Origin: Variovorax sp. IB41
GTDB lineage: Bacteria > Pseudomonadota > Gammaproteobacteria > Burkholderiales > Burkholderiaceae_C
Direction: 5' to 3'
Assembly: GCF_016405905.1 (NCBI RefSeq)
Contig: NZ_JAEFCB010000006.1
Coordinates: 62,001 to 126,000, forward strand
Length of the DNA stretch: 64,000 nt
Shown: positions 31,691 to 41,369 of the stretch, piece by piece
How the letters are laid out: every line of letters begins with the position of its first letter
Numbering within the stretch: the stretch's first letter is position 1
Made by a program: the position numbers and the translations under genes
Notes under the pieces: model-generated
Databases searched by the model: none
What the model was told of the DNA's origin: nothing
Seen by the model: only the letters and a program-made list of their open reading frames with translations

Positions 31691-32659
31691 TCAGGCGGTT
31701 GCCACATCGTTCGAGGAACGCCGGAAACGCCCCGGCGTGATGCCTGCGTGCCGCGCGAATGCGCGGTTGAACGCGGCCTCCGAGCGGTAGCCGACCGCCT
31801 CGCCGATGCTGGCCATGTCCTGCCCGCGCTGCCCGCCCTGCCCGCCTTGCGCGAGCAGGCGCGAGGCCAGCTCCATGCGCAGCGTCGTCAGGAATTCGAG
31901 CGGCCCGGTGCCCACGCGCCGCGTGAATTCGCGCGCGAAGGTGGCGCGCGACAGATGGCAGCGCGCGGCCAGCGATGCCACGGTCCAGGGCGCCTCCGGC
32001 TGCGCGAGCATCGCCTGCAGGCCTGGCGCCAGACGCGGGCTGGCCATGAGGCCGAGCACGCCGGTGAGCTCGGGCCGCGTCTCCAGGTGCGCGCGCACCG
32101 CCAGCGTGAACAGCGTGCCCGACAGCTGCGCCACGATGGCCGCGGCGCCGGCGCGCTGCTGCGCGATCTCCTCTGCCATGAGCCGCACCAACCCTTCGAG
32201 CCACGCGGACCCGGGGCGGTCGGCGAAGGCGATCACCATGGGTTCGGGCAGCGCCTCGAGCAGCACGCTGCGCCGCCGGCCGGGGAATTCGAATTCGCCG
32301 CAGAGGATGTCGGTGTCCGCCTTCTCGGGGCGCCGCAGGTTGGTCTTGAGATCGATCAGCTCGCCCGTCCGCAGCCGGATCGCGCGGCCCTCGCCTTGCA
32401 GCCCGGCGGTGCGCAGCACGTGCGCCGGCCCGCGCGGCAGGATGACGAGGCTGCCCGCCTCCAGCGGCACCAGCGTGCGGCTCTCGGGCAGCCAGAGCTC
32501 GCAGCGCCCGCGCAGCACGATGTGAAAGGGCGCGCGCCACGGGCCGATGGCCGCGTGCGGCGCCGCCCAGTCCTCGCCGAACAGGCAGTGCAGGTCCATG
32601 CGGCCGCGCAGGCCCAGCCAGTCGACCAGTTCGCTCAAGGGGTCCGCGTGCGGGTTCAT
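31691..32659 (-). CDS. AraC-family transcriptional regulator (cupin sensor)
   Basis: A 322-residue regulator. The N-terminal half is a cupin-type sensor (FHIVLRGRCELWLPESRTLV, PLEAGSLVILPRGPAHVL), as in the AraC_binding/cupin_6 group. The C-terminal 100 residues hold two HTH motifs (TVASLAARCHLSRATFAREF; IGEAVGYRSEAAFNRAFARH, AGITPGRFRR). The start is taken as ATG 32659; a TTG at 32701 would add 14 residues. It is divergent from the TehA-type channel gene, its probable target. A short Gly/Gln-rich insert (GGQGGQRGQ) lies between the two HTH motifs. Confidence 0.88.
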   Translation of the reverse strand: MNPHADPLSELVDWLGLRGRMDLHCLFGEDWAAPHAAIGPWRAPFHIVLRGRCELWLPESRTLVPLEAGSLVILPRGPAHVLRTAGLQGEGRAIRLRTGELIDLKTNLRRPEKADTDILCGEFEFPGRRRSVLLEALPEPMVIAFADRPGSAWLEGLVRLMAEEIAQQRAGAAAIVAQLSGTLFTLAVRAHLETRPELTGVLGLMASPRLAPGLQAMLAQPEAPWTVASLAARCHLSRATFAREFTRRVGTGPLEFLTTLRMELASRLLAQGGQGGQRGQDMASIGEAVGYRSEAAFNRAFARHAGITPGRFRRSSNDVATA

Positions 32660-32765
32660 TTGAGACGATGGAGCAATTTCCAGAGGCTGTGGAGCATTCA
32701 AAATCTTACCTCCGGCGCCCAGAATGCATTCAACGATCTCCCGATCCTCCTTTCAGGTGAAAAGA

Positions 32766-33731
32766 ATGACTTCCGTGCGTGCCCCCATTCCCGTTTCCTA
32801 TTTCGGCATTGCCGTCGGTGCGCTGGCGCTGGGCGGTGCCTGGCGCGTCGCGGTGCCGCTGTGGCATCTGCCGCAGGACATCGCCGATGTCGCGACATGG
32901 GGCAGCCTGGCGGTATGGCTCGCGCTGCTGGCGCTGTACGCCCACAAGTGGCTGCGCCATGGCGACGCCGCGCGCGCCGAGATGAACCACCCGGTGCAGT
33001 CGTCGTTCGCCTCGCTGGTCCCGCTGGCCAGCATGCTCGCGGCGATGGCGCTGCTGCCCTACGCGCGGGGCGTGGCGATGGCCGTGTTCGTGGTGTCCGT
33101 CGCCGCGTCGCTCGTGCTCGGCCTCTGGCTCTACGGGCGCACATGGCAGGGCGGACTTGCGCCCGAACTCGTCACGCCGGCTTTCTATCTGCCGGCAGTC
33201 GGGCAGAACTTCGTGGCCGGCACGGCCGCGGCCGCTTTCGGCTGGCCGCAGCTGGGCATGTGGTTCTTCGGCGCGGGGCTCTTCTCGTGGCTGGCCATCG
33301 AATCGCTGATCCTGGGCCGCGCGGCGACGCAGGCGCCGCTGCCCGAGGCGCTGCGCCCCGTGCTGGGCATCCAGCTCGCACCGCCGGTGGTGGGCGGCGT
33401 CACGTACATGAGCCTGAACCACGGCGCGCCCGACCTGTTCGCGCAGGTGCTGCTGGGCTACGGCCTCTTCCAGGCGCTGCTGCTCCTGCGCCTCTTGCCG
33501 TGGATCGCCAGGCAGCCCTTCACGCCGTCGTACTGGGCCTTCACCTTCGGCGTGGCGGCGCTGCCGACGCTGGCCATGCGGCTGGTCGCGGCCGGCGCCA
33601 CGGGGCCCGTCGAATGGGTCGCGCCGGTGGCGTTCGTGGCGGCCAACGTGATCATCGGATTCCTGGCGTTCAAGACGCTCGCGCTGCTGCTGCAGGGGCG
33701 CCTGTTGCCGGCTGCAACACCCTCGCGCTGA
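32766..33731 (+). CDS. TehA/SLAC1-family anion channel or exporter
   Basis: Inner-membrane protein of 321 residues with about ten helices, in the SLAC1/TehA/Mae1 group (voltage-independent anion channels; dicarboxylate or tellurite-resistance roles). Helix 1 has [18 protein letters not shown], a later loop has [18 protein letters not shown], and [20 protein letters not shown] carries the pore-associated pattern. The ATG at 32766 follows an AGGTGAAAAGA ribosome site; the frame opens earlier but with polar residues. It is divergent from the AraC-type regulator at 31691. Confidence 0.87.
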   Translation: MTSVRAPIPVSYFGIAVGALALGGAWRVAVPLWHLPQDIADVATWGSLAVWLALLALYAHKWLRHGDAARAEMNHPVQSSFASLVPLASMLAAMALLPYARGVAMAVFVVSVAASLVLGLWLYGRTWQGGLAPELVTPAFYLPAVGQNFVAGTAAAAFGWPQLGMWFFGAGLFSWLAIESLILGRAATQAPLPEALRPVLGIQLAPPVVGGVTYMSLNHGAPDLFAQVLLGYGLFQALLLLRLLPWIARQPFTPSYWAFTFGVAALPTLAMRLVAAGATGPVEWVAPVAFVAANVIIGFLAFKTLALLLQGRLLPAATPSR

Positions 33732-33798
33732 ACGGGTCACGGGCTGGTCTCACAATGCGCCCTGTCCGCCTGAACAACCGCATAAGGAGATCCATTCC

Positions 33799-34719
33799 AT
33801 GAAGGCCCAGAACATCCTCCAGACCATCGGAAACACGCCGCACATCCGCATCAACCGGCTGTTCGGCAATGCGAAGCAGCAAGTCTGGATCAAGTCCGAG
33901 CGCGCCAACCCCGGCGGCTCGATCAAGGACCGCATTGCGCTGTCGATGGTGGAGGACGCCGAGAAGTCCGGTGCGCTCAAGCCCGGCGGCACGATCGTGG
34001 AGCCCACCTCGGGCAACACCGGCATCGGCCTGGCGATGGTGGCGGCCGTCAAGGGCTACAAGCTGATTTTGGTGATGCCCGACAGCATGTCGATCGAGCG
34101 CCGCCGCCTGATGCTGGCCTACGGCGCCACCTTCGACCTGACGCCGCGCGCTGGCGGCATGAAGGCCTCCATCGCCCGCGCCGAGGAAATCGTGGCCGGC
34201 ACGCCCGGCGCGTGGATGCCGCAGCAGTTCAACAACCCCGCCAACGTCGAGGTACATGTGCGCACCACGGCCGAGGAAATCGCGGCCGATTTCCCCGACG
34301 GCATCGACGTGATCATCACCGGCGTGGGCACGGGCGGCCACATCACCGGCGTGGCGCGGGTGCTCAAGAAGAAGTGGCCCAAGCTCCAGGTGTTCGCGGT
34401 GGAGCCGGTGGCCTCGCCCGTCATCTCCGGCGGCGCGCCGTCGCCGCACCCGATCCAGGGCATCGGCGCGGGCTTCATTCCGAAGAACCTGGACACCTCG
34501 CTGCTCGACGGCGTGCTGCAGGTCGATGCCGAGCCGGCGCGCGAAATGGCCCGCCGCTGCGCGCAGGAAGAAGGCATCCTCGTGGGCATCTCCTCGGGCG
34601 CGACGCTCGCGGCCATCGCGCAGAAGCTGCCCTCGCTCGCGCCCGATGCGGTGGTGCTGGGCTTCAACTACGACACCGGCGAGCGGTACCTGTCGGTCGA
34701 AGGCTTCCTGCCGGCCTGA
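33799..34719 (+). CDS. cysM: cysteine synthase B
   Basis: PLP-dependent O-acetylserine (or O-phosphoserine / thiosulfate) sulfhydrylase, 306 residues, last step of cysteine biosynthesis. The PLP lysine lies in [11 protein letters not shown] (about residue 43), the substrate loop is [10 protein letters not shown] near 68, and the phosphate-binding loop is [10 protein letters not shown] near 177. [15 protein letters not shown] is the C-terminal PLP-contacting motif. A strong ribosome site (AAGGAGA) precedes the ATG. The absence of the longer CysK C-terminal loop and the [20 protein letters not shown] segment favour CysM over CysK. Confidence 0.92.
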   Translation: MKAQNILQTIGNTPHIRINRLFGNAKQQVWIKSERANPGGSIKDRIALSMVEDAEKSGALKPGGTIVEPTSGNTGIGLAMVAAVKGYKLILVMPDSMSIERRRLMLAYGATFDLTPRAGGMKASIARAEEIVAGTPGAWMPQQFNNPANVEVHVRTTAEEIAADFPDGIDVIITGVGTGGHITGVARVLKKKWPKLQVFAVEPVASPVISGGAPSPHPIQGIGAGFIPKNLDTSLLDGVLQVDAEPAREMARRCAQEEGILVGISSGATLAAIAQKLPSLAPDAVVLGFNYDTGERYLSVEGFLPA

Positions 34720-34724
34720 GTCCG

Positions 34725-34739
34725 GGCCCGATTCGGGCC
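34725..34739 (+). terminator. possible weak terminator after cysM
   Basis: GGCCC (34725-34729) and GGGCC (34735-34739) can pair around a five-base loop, followed by TGAATTTCGG. It stands six bases after the cysM stop. The stem is short and the T-run poor, so this is tentative. Confidence 0.3.
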
Positions 34740-34826
34740 TGAATTTCGGTGTCATGCCAGCTATCGCTTTCATAGCGCCCCGGCGCGTAAAATCCCCGGT
34801 CTGCTTGATAAACACAAGCCACCGCC

Positions 34827-36473
34827 ATGCTGAGAATCTCCGAACTCAAACTCCCGCTCGACCACGCGCCTGAAGCGCTGGTCACCCTGATCGCCCGGAC
34901 GCTGGACGTCCCGCTCGAAGCGATCGCTTCCCACACCGTCTTCAAGCGCAGCTTCGACGCGCGCAAGGTCGACCTGCTCACGGTCTACATCTGCGATGTG
35001 CAGCTGGCCAATGCGAAGCTGGAAGCCGCATTGCTCGCCAAGCACGCCGGCCATCCGCACATCCAGCCCGCACCCGACATGCGCTACACGCCGCCGGCCG
35101 ATGCGCCCGAGGGCACGAGCCGTCCGGTGGTGATCGGCTTCGGCCCCTGCGGCATCTTCGCGGCGCTGATGCTCGCGAAGATGGGCTTCAAGCCCATCGT
35201 GCTCGAACGCGGCAAGACCGTGCGCCAGCGCACCCGCGACACCTGGGGCCTGTGGCGCAAGAGCGTGCTCAACCCCGAGTCGAACGTGCAGTTCGGCGAA
35301 GGCGGCGCGGGCACGTTTTCCGACGGCAAGCTCTACAGCCAGATCAAGGACCCGCGCTTTCTCGGCCGCAAGGTGATGGAAGAGTTCGTGAAGGCCGGCG
35401 CACCGCCCGAAATCCTGTACGTCGCGCATCCGCACATCGGCACCTTCAAGCTGGTGAAGGTGGTGGAGAACATCCGCGAGCAGATCGTCGCGCTCGGCGG
35501 CGAGATTCGCTTCGAGCAGCGCGTGACCGACGTGCGCATCGAAGACGGCCAGCTGCGCGGCCTCACGGTGCTCGACCAGACCACCGGCCAGTCGAGCGAA
35601 CTGCGCGCCGACCACGTCGTGATGGCCCTGGGCCACAGCTCGCGCGACACCTTCGCGATGCTGCATGAACGCGGCGTGTACATCGAGGCCAAGCCCTTCT
35701 CCATCGGCTTTCGCGTCGAGCACCCGCAGGGCCTCATCGACCGCGCGCGCTGGGGCCGGCATGCGGGCCATCCGCTGCTCGGCGCGGCCGACTACAAGCT
35801 GGTGCATCACGCGAGCAACGGCCGCTCGGTCTACAGCTTCTGCATGTGCCCGGGCGGCACGGTGGTCGCGGCCACCAGCGAGCCGGGCCGCGTGGTCACC
35901 AACGGCATGAGCCAGTACTCGCGCAACGAGCGCAACGCCAATGCGGGCATCGTGGTGGGCATCGATCCGAAGGACTTCCCCGGCGATGCGCTCGCGGGCA
36001 TCGCGCTGCAGCGCGATCTCGAATCGAACGCCTACCTGCTCGGCGGCAGCAACTACCACGCGCCGGGCCAACTGGTCGGCGATTTCGTAGCCGGCAGGCC
36101 CTCCACGGCGCTCGGCAGCGTCGCGCCCTCGTACAAGCCCGGCGTGACGCCCACCGACCTGCGCGAAGCGCTGCCCGCCTACGCCATCGAGGCGATGCGC
36201 GAGGCCTTCCCCGCCTTCGGCCGCAAGATCAAGGGCTTCGATACGCACGACGCGGTGCTCACCGGCGTGGAGACGCGCACCTCGTCGCCGATCCGCATCA
36301 CGCGCGGCGACGATTTCCAGAGCCTCAACGTGCGCGGCCTCTACCCTGCCGGCGAAGGCGCGAGCTACGCGGGCGGCATTCTCTCGGCGGGTGTCGATGG
36401 CATCAAGGTGGCCGAGGCGGTGGCGCGCAACGTGCTCGCCGCGGCCGAACGCGAGCGCACGGCGAACGCCTGA
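34827..36473 (+). CDS. NAD(P)/FAD-dependent oxidoreductase (COG2509 type)
   Basis: A 548-residue flavoprotein. Residues 1-80 form a small N-terminal domain (LRISELKLPLDHAPEALVTL), and an FAD-binding Rossmann motif VVIGFGPCGIFAALMLAKMG follows near 106-125. Family segments include VLERGKTVRQRTRDTWGLWR, NPESNVQFGEGGAGTFSDGK, HPHIGTFKLVKVVENIREQI and a C-terminal GLYPAGEGASYAGGILSAG. It matches the uncharacterised FAD-dependent dehydrogenases of COG2509, whose substrate is unknown. The stop TGA shares a base with the next ATG, so the YhhQ-type transporter is co-translated. Confidence 0.87.
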   Translation: MLRISELKLPLDHAPEALVTLIARTLDVPLEAIASHTVFKRSFDARKVDLLTVYICDVQLANAKLEAALLAKHAGHPHIQPAPDMRYTPPADAPEGTSRPVVIGFGPCGIFAALMLAKMGFKPIVLERGKTVRQRTRDTWGLWRKSVLNPESNVQFGEGGAGTFSDGKLYSQIKDPRFLGRKVMEEFVKAGAPPEILYVAHPHIGTFKLVKVVENIREQIVALGGEIRFEQRVTDVRIEDGQLRGLTVLDQTTGQSSELRADHVVMALGHSSRDTFAMLHERGVYIEAKPFSIGFRVEHPQGLIDRARWGRHAGHPLLGAADYKLVHHASNGRSVYSFCMCPGGTVVAATSEPGRVVTNGMSQYSRNERNANAGIVVGIDPKDFPGDALAGIALQRDLESNAYLLGGSNYHAPGQLVGDFVAGRPSTALGSVAPSYKPGVTPTDLREALPAYAIEAMREAFPAFGRKIKGFDTHDAVLTGVETRTSSPIRITRGDDFQSLNVRGLYPAGEGASYAGGILSAGVDGIKVAEAVARNVLAAAERERTANA

Positions 36474-37030
36474 TGCAGCCCACCTCTTTCGCGCGCCCCA
36501 CCGCCGGCCAGTTCGCCGTCGCCACGCTGGCGATGGCCGCGGTCGTGCTCGCCTCCAACATCCTGGTGCAGTTCGCGCTCAACGACTGGCTCACCTGGGG
36601 CGCCTTCACTTATCCGGTCGCGTACCTCGTGAGCGACCTGGTCAACCGGCGCTTCGGCCCCGGCATGGCGCGCCGCGTGGCGTGGGTCGGTTTCGCGGTG
36701 GCCATCGTGGCTTCGCTGCTGCTCGCGCCGGTGCGCATCGCGCTCGCCTCGGGCCTGGCCTTCATCGCTTCGCAGCTGCTCGACATCCGCGTCTTCGACC
36801 GCCTGCGCCGCGGCCTCTGGTGGCGCGCGCCGCTGGTGGCCACCGTGATCGCGGCGGTGCTCGACAGCGTCGTGTTCTGGGGCATCGCGTTCGCGGGCAC
36901 CGACGGTCCCTGGCTCACCTGGGCCGCGGGCGATCTCGCGGTGAAGCTGGGCGTGGGCGTGCTGATGCTGCTGCCGTTCCGGCTTTTGATCGGCCGACAG
37001 GCCGCGCGCACCTCGGCCCTGAGTCACTGA
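36473..37030 (+). CDS. VUT/YhhQ-family queuosine precursor transporter
   Basis: Integral membrane protein of 185 residues with about six helices, in the family of YhhQ, which imports queuosine precursors (preQ0/preQ1). Diagnostic stretches are AAVVLASNILVQFALNDWLT, WGAFTYPVAYLVSDLVNRRF (the YPxxYLxSDLVNRxFG motif) and FIASQLLDIRVFDRLRR. The ATG at 36473 overlaps the stop of the FAD oxidoreductase by one base. The flavin reductase gene follows 13 bases downstream. Import of a deazapurine base for tRNA modification is the likely role. Confidence 0.9.
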   Translation: MQPTSFARPTAGQFAVATLAMAAVVLASNILVQFALNDWLTWGAFTYPVAYLVSDLVNRRFGPGMARRVAWVGFAVAIVASLLLAPVRIALASGLAFIASQLLDIRVFDRLRRGLWWRAPLVATVIAAVLDSVVFWGIAFAGTDGPWLTWAAGDLAVKLGVGVLMLLPFRLLIGRQAARTSALSH

Positions 37031-37043
37031 TTCACTGAAAGCC

Positions 37044-37667
37044 ATGACGAGCGACGATTTCCACTACTACGAACCGGCCAAGGGCCACGGCCTGCCGCAC
37101 GATCCGTTCAACGCGATGGTCGGCCCGCGCCCCATCGGCTGGATCTCGTCGCAGGACGAGAACGGCGTGCTCAACCTCGCGCCTTACAGCTTCTTCAACG
37201 CCTTCAACTACACGCCGCCCATCGTCGGCTTCGCGAGCATCGGCGCGAAGGACAGCCTGCACAACATCCGCCAGACGCGCGAGTTCGGCTGGAACCTCGC
37301 CACGCGCCCGCTGGCCGAGCGGATGAACCAGTCGTGCGCGATGGTGCCGCCCGAGGTGAACGAGTTCGAGCTCGCCGGCCTCACGCCCGTGGCTTCCAGG
37401 CAGATCGCCGTGCCGCGCGTGGCCGAGAGCCCCGTGTCCTTCGAATGCCGTCTCACGCAATTGATCCAGCTCGAAGGCGTCGACGGCGTGCCGGTGCAGA
37501 CCTGGCTCATCCTGGGCGAAGTGGTGGGCGTGCACATCGCGCGCCACCTGCTCAAGAATGGCATCTACGACACCGCGGCGGCGCAGCCCATCCTGCGCGG
37601 CGGCGGTCCGGCCGATTATTTCGAGATCAGCCCCGACAATATGTTCAGGATGTTCCGGCCGCGCTGA
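37044..37667 (+). CDS. flavin reductase-like domain protein
   Basis: A 207-residue FMN-binding split-barrel protein of the flavin reductase family. The beginning FHYYEPAKGHGLPHDPFNAM, then VGPRPIGWISSQDENGVLNL and APYSFFNAFNYTPPIVGFAS, give the FMN-binding strand pattern. AGLTPVASRQIAVPRVAES and the C-terminal HLLKNGIYDTAAAQPILRGG, PADYFEISPDNMFRMFRP complete the fold. Such proteins reduce FMN or act as stand-alone oxidoreductases. It lies close to the YhhQ gene and may belong to the FAD-oxidoreductase operon. Confidence 0.88.
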   Translation: MTSDDFHYYEPAKGHGLPHDPFNAMVGPRPIGWISSQDENGVLNLAPYSFFNAFNYTPPIVGFASIGAKDSLHNIRQTREFGWNLATRPLAERMNQSCAMVPPEVNEFELAGLTPVASRQIAVPRVAESPVSFECRLTQLIQLEGVDGVPVQTWLILGEVVGVHIARHLLKNGIYDTAAAQPILRGGGPADYFEISPDNMFRMFRPR

Positions 37668-37731
37668 CCGCGCGCCACCGGCTTCCTGTTGTTCCTCTTT
37701 CCATCCATCGCGCCCACCGCCGATCCCACGT

Positions 37732-38715
37732 ATGACCGACGCATCCACCGCCGCCCCGAACACGAACGCGCGCAACGCACGGCGCCAGCGCCCGGACCTC
37801 GCCGAGCAGTTGCAGCAGCTCAAGGCCGGCGCCAGTGCCGACACCGGGGCCGGCGCTGAATCACCCGCCGAGCAGGCGCCGCGGCAGCAGCAAGACCAGC
37901 GCCCGCCGCGCGAGAAGAAGCCGCGTCCGCAACAGGGACGGGGAGAGGGGCAAGCCCAGGGGCAGCAGCCCCGGCAACAGCAACAGGCCCGCAGGCCCCA
38001 GGCTCCAGCACAGCAGCAACCGCAGCGCGCGCCGCGCAAGGTCAACCCGGTGCTCGAGCGCCTGTTCGAGCTGTACCCGCAGCTCTTTGGCGCGCGCTTC
38101 GTGCCGCTCAAGCTCGGCGTGTACGAGGAGCTGATCGCGCGCCATCCCGAAGACTTCAAGGCCGAAGACCTGAAGATCGCGATGGGCCAGCACGCACGCT
38201 CCACGCGCTACCTGGAAAGCGTGGCCGCGGGCCTCGCACGCCATGACCTCGACGGCAATGCGCTCGACCCGGTCGCGCCCGAGCATGTGCACCACGCCAT
38301 CCTCGAGCTGCACCGCCGCCGCATGCACCGCAACCCCGGCGAGGACCTGCGCCCGCAGCTCGTCGCGCGCATCGCCAAGGCGATCGAAGCCTCGGGCCTG
38401 GACCGCGAAGCCTATGCCGTGCTCGTGCGCTCGCGCGATGCGAACACCAACGCGGTGGTCGACGAGGCACTGGCCGAACTCGCCCAGCAGGCCGCCAAGC
38501 GCGAAGCGCTGCTGCGCGCCTTCGAGGCCAGCGGCCGCACCGAACAGGAATTCGCCGAGATGTACGGCATGAAGCCGGGCGAGGTGGCGCGCACGCTGCA
38601 GCACGCGCGCGCCGAGCGGCAGGCACCGGCTGCTGCCGTTGCTGCCGTTGCTGAAGCGTCTGAATCGGTTGAACCGGCTGCACCGGTCGAGCCCACCGAA
38701 CCCGCCGCCGACTGA
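37732..38715 (+). CDS. proQ: ProQ/FinO-family RNA chaperone
   Basis: RNA-binding protein of 327 residues. The central ProQ/FinO domain (about residues 102-215) reads NPVLERLFELYPQLFGARFV, PLKLGVYEELIARHP, LKIAMGQHARSTRYLESVAA, which matches the FinO fold that binds structured 3' ends of sRNAs and mRNAs. The N-terminal 100 residues are disordered and rich in Gln, Pro and Arg (an unusually long linker). The C-terminal 110 residues contain a helical extension (EQEFAEMYGMKPGEVARTLQ) and an Ala/Val/Glu/Pro tail. It is monocistronic, with an efficient terminator right behind it. Confidence 0.9.
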   Translation: MTDASTAAPNTNARNARRQRPDLAEQLQQLKAGASADTGAGAESPAEQAPRQQQDQRPPREKKPRPQQGRGEGQAQGQQPRQQQQARRPQAPAQQQPQRAPRKVNPVLERLFELYPQLFGARFVPLKLGVYEELIARHPEDFKAEDLKIAMGQHARSTRYLESVAAGLARHDLDGNALDPVAPEHVHHAILELHRRRMHRNPGEDLRPQLVARIAKAIEASGLDREAYAVLVRSRDANTNAVVDEALAELAQQAAKREALLRAFEASGRTEQEFAEMYGMKPGEVARTLQHARAERQAPAAAVAAVAEASESVEPAAPVEPTEPAAD

Positions 38716-38747
38716 CACGCCGGGCGCCCCCGGGCCGCAACGGCCCA

Positions 38748-38783
38748 TAAAAAAACCGCCACACAAAGCTGGCGGTTTTTTTT
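38748..38783. terminator. bidirectional intrinsic terminator between proQ and htpX
   Basis: AAAAACCGCCA and TGGCGGTTTTT form a perfect hairpin with an eight-base loop, with A-run on the left and T-run on the right. It can end transcription from proQ (plus strand) and from htpX (minus strand), whose genes converge here. Confidence 0.92.
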
Positions 38784-38809
38784 CGTCCGGCGGCAGCGCC
38801 GCGGTCGTG

Positions 38810-39682
38810 TCAGCGCGCGTTCTGCAGCGCGGCGATGCGCTCTTCGATCGGCGGGTGCGTCGCGAACAGCTTGCCGATGCTGCCGGTGATGCCCATGGCT
38901 TCCACCGCCTTGGGCAGTTCGCCGGCGGGCAGGCCGCCCAGGCGCGCGAGCGCGTTCATCATCGGCTGCTTCTGGCCCATGAGCGCGGCGGCGCCGGCAT
39001 CGGCGCGGAACTCGCGCTGGCGCGAGAACCAGGCCACCACCATCGCGGCGGCAAAGCCCAGCACGATGTCCAGCACGATGGTGCTCACGTAGTAGCCGAT
39101 GCCCGGGCCCGAGGAGCGGTCATCGCCGCGGCGCAGGAAGCTGTCCACCGCATAGCCGATCACGCGCGAGAGGAACACGACGAAGGTGTTCATCACGCCC
39201 TGGATCAGCGTCATCGTGACCATGTCGCCGTTGGCGATGTGCGCCACCTCGTGGCCGATGACGGCCTCGACCTCTTCGCGCGTCATGTTCTGCAGGAGGC
39301 CCGTGGACACGGCCACGAGCGAGGAGTTCTTGAAGGCGCCGGTGGCGAAGGCATTGGGCTCGCCCTCGAAGATCGCGACCTCGGGCATGCCCACGCCCGC
39401 CTTGTCGGCGAACTTGCGCACGGTGGCCACGATCCAGGCCTCATCGGGCGACTGGGGGTTGTCGATCATGCGCAGGCCCGCGGTCCACTTGGCCATCGGC
39501 TTGCTGATGAGCAGAGAGATAAACGCGCCGCCGAAGCCCATGATGAGCGCGAATCCGAGCAGCGCCGTCAGGTTCAGGCCGTTGGCCGTGAGGAAGCGGT
39601 TGACGCCGAGCAGGCTCGCGACGATGCCGAGCACTGCGACGACCATCACGTTGGTCAAAACGAACAGAAGGATACGTTTCAA
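38810..39682 (-). CDS. htpX: HtpX membrane metalloprotease
   Basis: Zinc metalloprotease of the inner membrane, 290 residues, which degrades misfolded membrane proteins. Helices at about 2-30 ([20 protein letters not shown]) and 38-58 precede the active-site motif [11 protein letters not shown] near 140. Two later helices (about 160-215) and the glutamate ligand region ([17 protein letters not shown]) follow. The start is a TTG at 39682: the family begins MKRILLF, and GGAG lies eight bases ahead. An in-frame ATG upstream would add a non-conserved tail. The gene ends near the shared terminator with proQ. Confidence 0.92.
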   Translation of the reverse strand: MKRILLFVLTNVMVVAVLGIVASLLGVNRFLTANGLNLTALLGFALIMGFGGAFISLLISKPMAKWTAGLRMIDNPQSPDEAWIVATVRKFADKAGVGMPEVAIFEGEPNAFATGAFKNSSLVAVSTGLLQNMTREEVEAVIGHEVAHIANGDMVTMTLIQGVMNTFVVFLSRVIGYAVDSFLRRGDDRSSGPGIGYYVSTIVLDIVLGFAAAMVVAWFSRQREFRADAGAAALMGQKQPMMNALARLGGLPAGELPKAVEAMGITGSIGKLFATHPPIEERIAALQNAR

Positions 39683-39832
39683 GTTGAATTCTCCGTGGGG
39701 GAACTGCCGCTCAGATGAGGGCCGGCGGGCCCTCTTCAAGCCATGCGGTGTGCGGGCGCTTCTTTGTTGTTGGAATACTGACGCGGCCCCGGCATGGCGG
39801 CTGCGGGTAGAGCAATGATAGGAGCAAAAGTT

Positions 39833-40561
39833 CTACGGACGGGGCCGGAAGACCTTCGGATCGTCGTAGTACTCGGCCGTCACATTCTCTGCACACCACC
39901 CCGGGACGCCCAGCACGGGAAGCGGCACGAAGGGCTTCTGCGCGAGCCATTCCGGGTCGAGGCGCCGCGCCAGCGCGACGTCGTCGAGGGCGTTCGAACG
40001 CGCCGCGTCCGGCAGCAACACGTGCGCCGTCGCGGCCTTGCGGGGCGCGACGAGCTTTTCGAGCAGCGCGTGGCCGAAGACGAGCAGCCGCGCCTCGGAC
40101 CACAGCGCGCGCCGCGTCACGAACAGCGCCTGCCAGTCGCGCGCCGCGAGCGCTTCCCACAGCGCGGGCGGCGCATCGAGCACCGCGCCGTTCTCGTCGA
40201 ACAGCGTGAGCGCGTCGCGCAGCGGGCCGCGCGTGGCGCCGACGCCGGTGCGGGCGATCTCGGCGGCCTGCAGTTCGTTCAGGCGCCGCTTGGCCTCGGG
40301 AAACGCGAGCCAGACGAGGCCGTTGAAGAAGTCGTGCAGGTTGTCGCGCGTGGGCACGGTGCGGGTCTGGAAGATATGCGCTTCGTAGGCCTGTCCGGCG
40401 GGCAGATGGTCCTGGTGCACGAAGTCGGGCGCCGGGGGCGGCTTGAGGGCCTGCAGCGCCGAGGCGACCGAGGTCTCGCCGTTCGCGGCCCGCGCCGCCG
40501 CTTCGCCATGGGCGCGATAGGGCGCGAGCCAGGGCTGCGCCCAGTCGAGCGCCGGCAGCAT
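39833..40561 (-). CDS. DUF3025 domain protein
   Basis: A 242-residue soluble protein. Segments FVHQDHLPAGQAYEAHIFQT, VPTRDNLHDFFNGLVWLAFP and LLVFGHALLEKLVAPRKAAT match the DUF3025 family, which is common in beta-proteobacteria and has no known role. The ATG at 40561 lies four bases after the stop of the NYN/OST-HTH gene, so it is probably translated from the same mRNA. No catalytic motif can be assigned. Confidence 0.8.
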   Translation of the reverse strand: MLPALDWAQPWLAPYRAHGEAAARAANGETSVASALQALKPPPAPDFVHQDHLPAGQAYEAHIFQTRTVPTRDNLHDFFNGLVWLAFPEAKRRLNELQAAEIARTGVGATRGPLRDALTLFDENGAVLDAPPALWEALAARDWQALFVTRRALWSEARLLVFGHALLEKLVAPRKAATAHVLLPDAARSNALDDVALARRLDPEWLAQKPFVPLPVLGVPGWCAENVTAEYYDDPKVFRPRP

Positions 40562-40565
40562 CGGA

Positions 40566-41369
40566 TCAGGCGGCGGGCGCACCCGTCCAGCGGATGCGGT
40601 CCGGATGCTGCAGCACGGCGAACTCCGCGGTGAGCTTGTCGAAGAGCTTGAGCGAACTGCCGCTCTTGCTCAGGAGGCCCGCGGTGCGCAGGGCTTTGGC
40701 CACGTCGTTGAGCGGCACGTCCTTGCCGCTGCGCAGCGCCGGCGCGGCGGCGAGGATGAACTCGGCGGCTTCGGAGACTGGCGGCTGAGCCGGTTCTGCG
40801 GCGGCCCGCGCCGTCTTGCGCGCGGCGGTCTTCGTCGCCGCTTTCTTCGCGGGCGCTGTCGTGCGCTTGGCGCGCGCAGTCTTCACGGCAGGCACCTTCG
40901 CCGCGACCTTCTTTGCAGCCGTGGTGCGGGCCGCCGGCTTCGCGCTGTGGTGCGCCAGATCGATGAAGGTGTCGTAGATGCCCACCGTCTCGTCGCCCGT
41001 CTTGCCCTGCTGCCCGATGCCGCAGACGCGGCAGCCCTTCTCGCGCAGCCGGCTCACGAGCGGCGCGAAGTCGGAGTCCGAGGACACCAGCACCACCACG
41101 TCGGGCCGCTCGGCGATCACGAGGTCGATCGCATCGACCGCGAGCGCGATGTCGGTGCTGTTCTTGCCGGCCGAGAGATTGACCATCGGCCGTACCGAGA
41201 GCTGCTTGAAGAGCCCTTGCCGATTCACCGCCATCTCGGCATTGCAATAAGCGCGGCGCACGTGGATGGCGCCGTACTCGTCCATCGTGCGCTGCACGGC
41301 CTGCTCGATCACGTCGGCCGAGACGTTGTCGGCATCGATCAAAAGCATCACGCGCAGCGTCGGTGTCAT
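40566..41369 (-). CDS. NYN domain RNase-like protein with OST-HTH/LOTUS domain
   Basis: A 267-residue protein. Residues 1-140 are a NYN (PIN-like) nuclease domain ([60 protein letters not shown]) with the acidic residues of the metal-dependent RNase active site. An Ala/Lys-rich basic linker (about 145-195) leads to an OST-HTH/LOTUS RNA-binding domain ([40 protein letters not shown]). The pair is typical of RNA-processing NYN proteins. It overlaps pyrC by four bases, so it is co-expressed with pyrimidine synthesis. Confidence 0.87.
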   Translation of the reverse strand: MTPTLRVMLLIDADNVSADVIEQAVQRTMDEYGAIHVRRAYCNAEMAVNRQGLFKQLSVRPMVNLSAGKNSTDIALAVDAIDLVIAERPDVVVLVSSDSDFAPLVSRLREKGCRVCGIGQQGKTGDETVGIYDTFIDLAHHSAKPAARTTAAKKVAAKVPAVKTARAKRTTAPAKKAATKTAARKTARAAAEPAQPPVSEAAEFILAAAPALRSGKDVPLNDVAKALRTAGLLSKSGSSLKLFDKLTAEFAVLQHPDRIRWTGAPAA

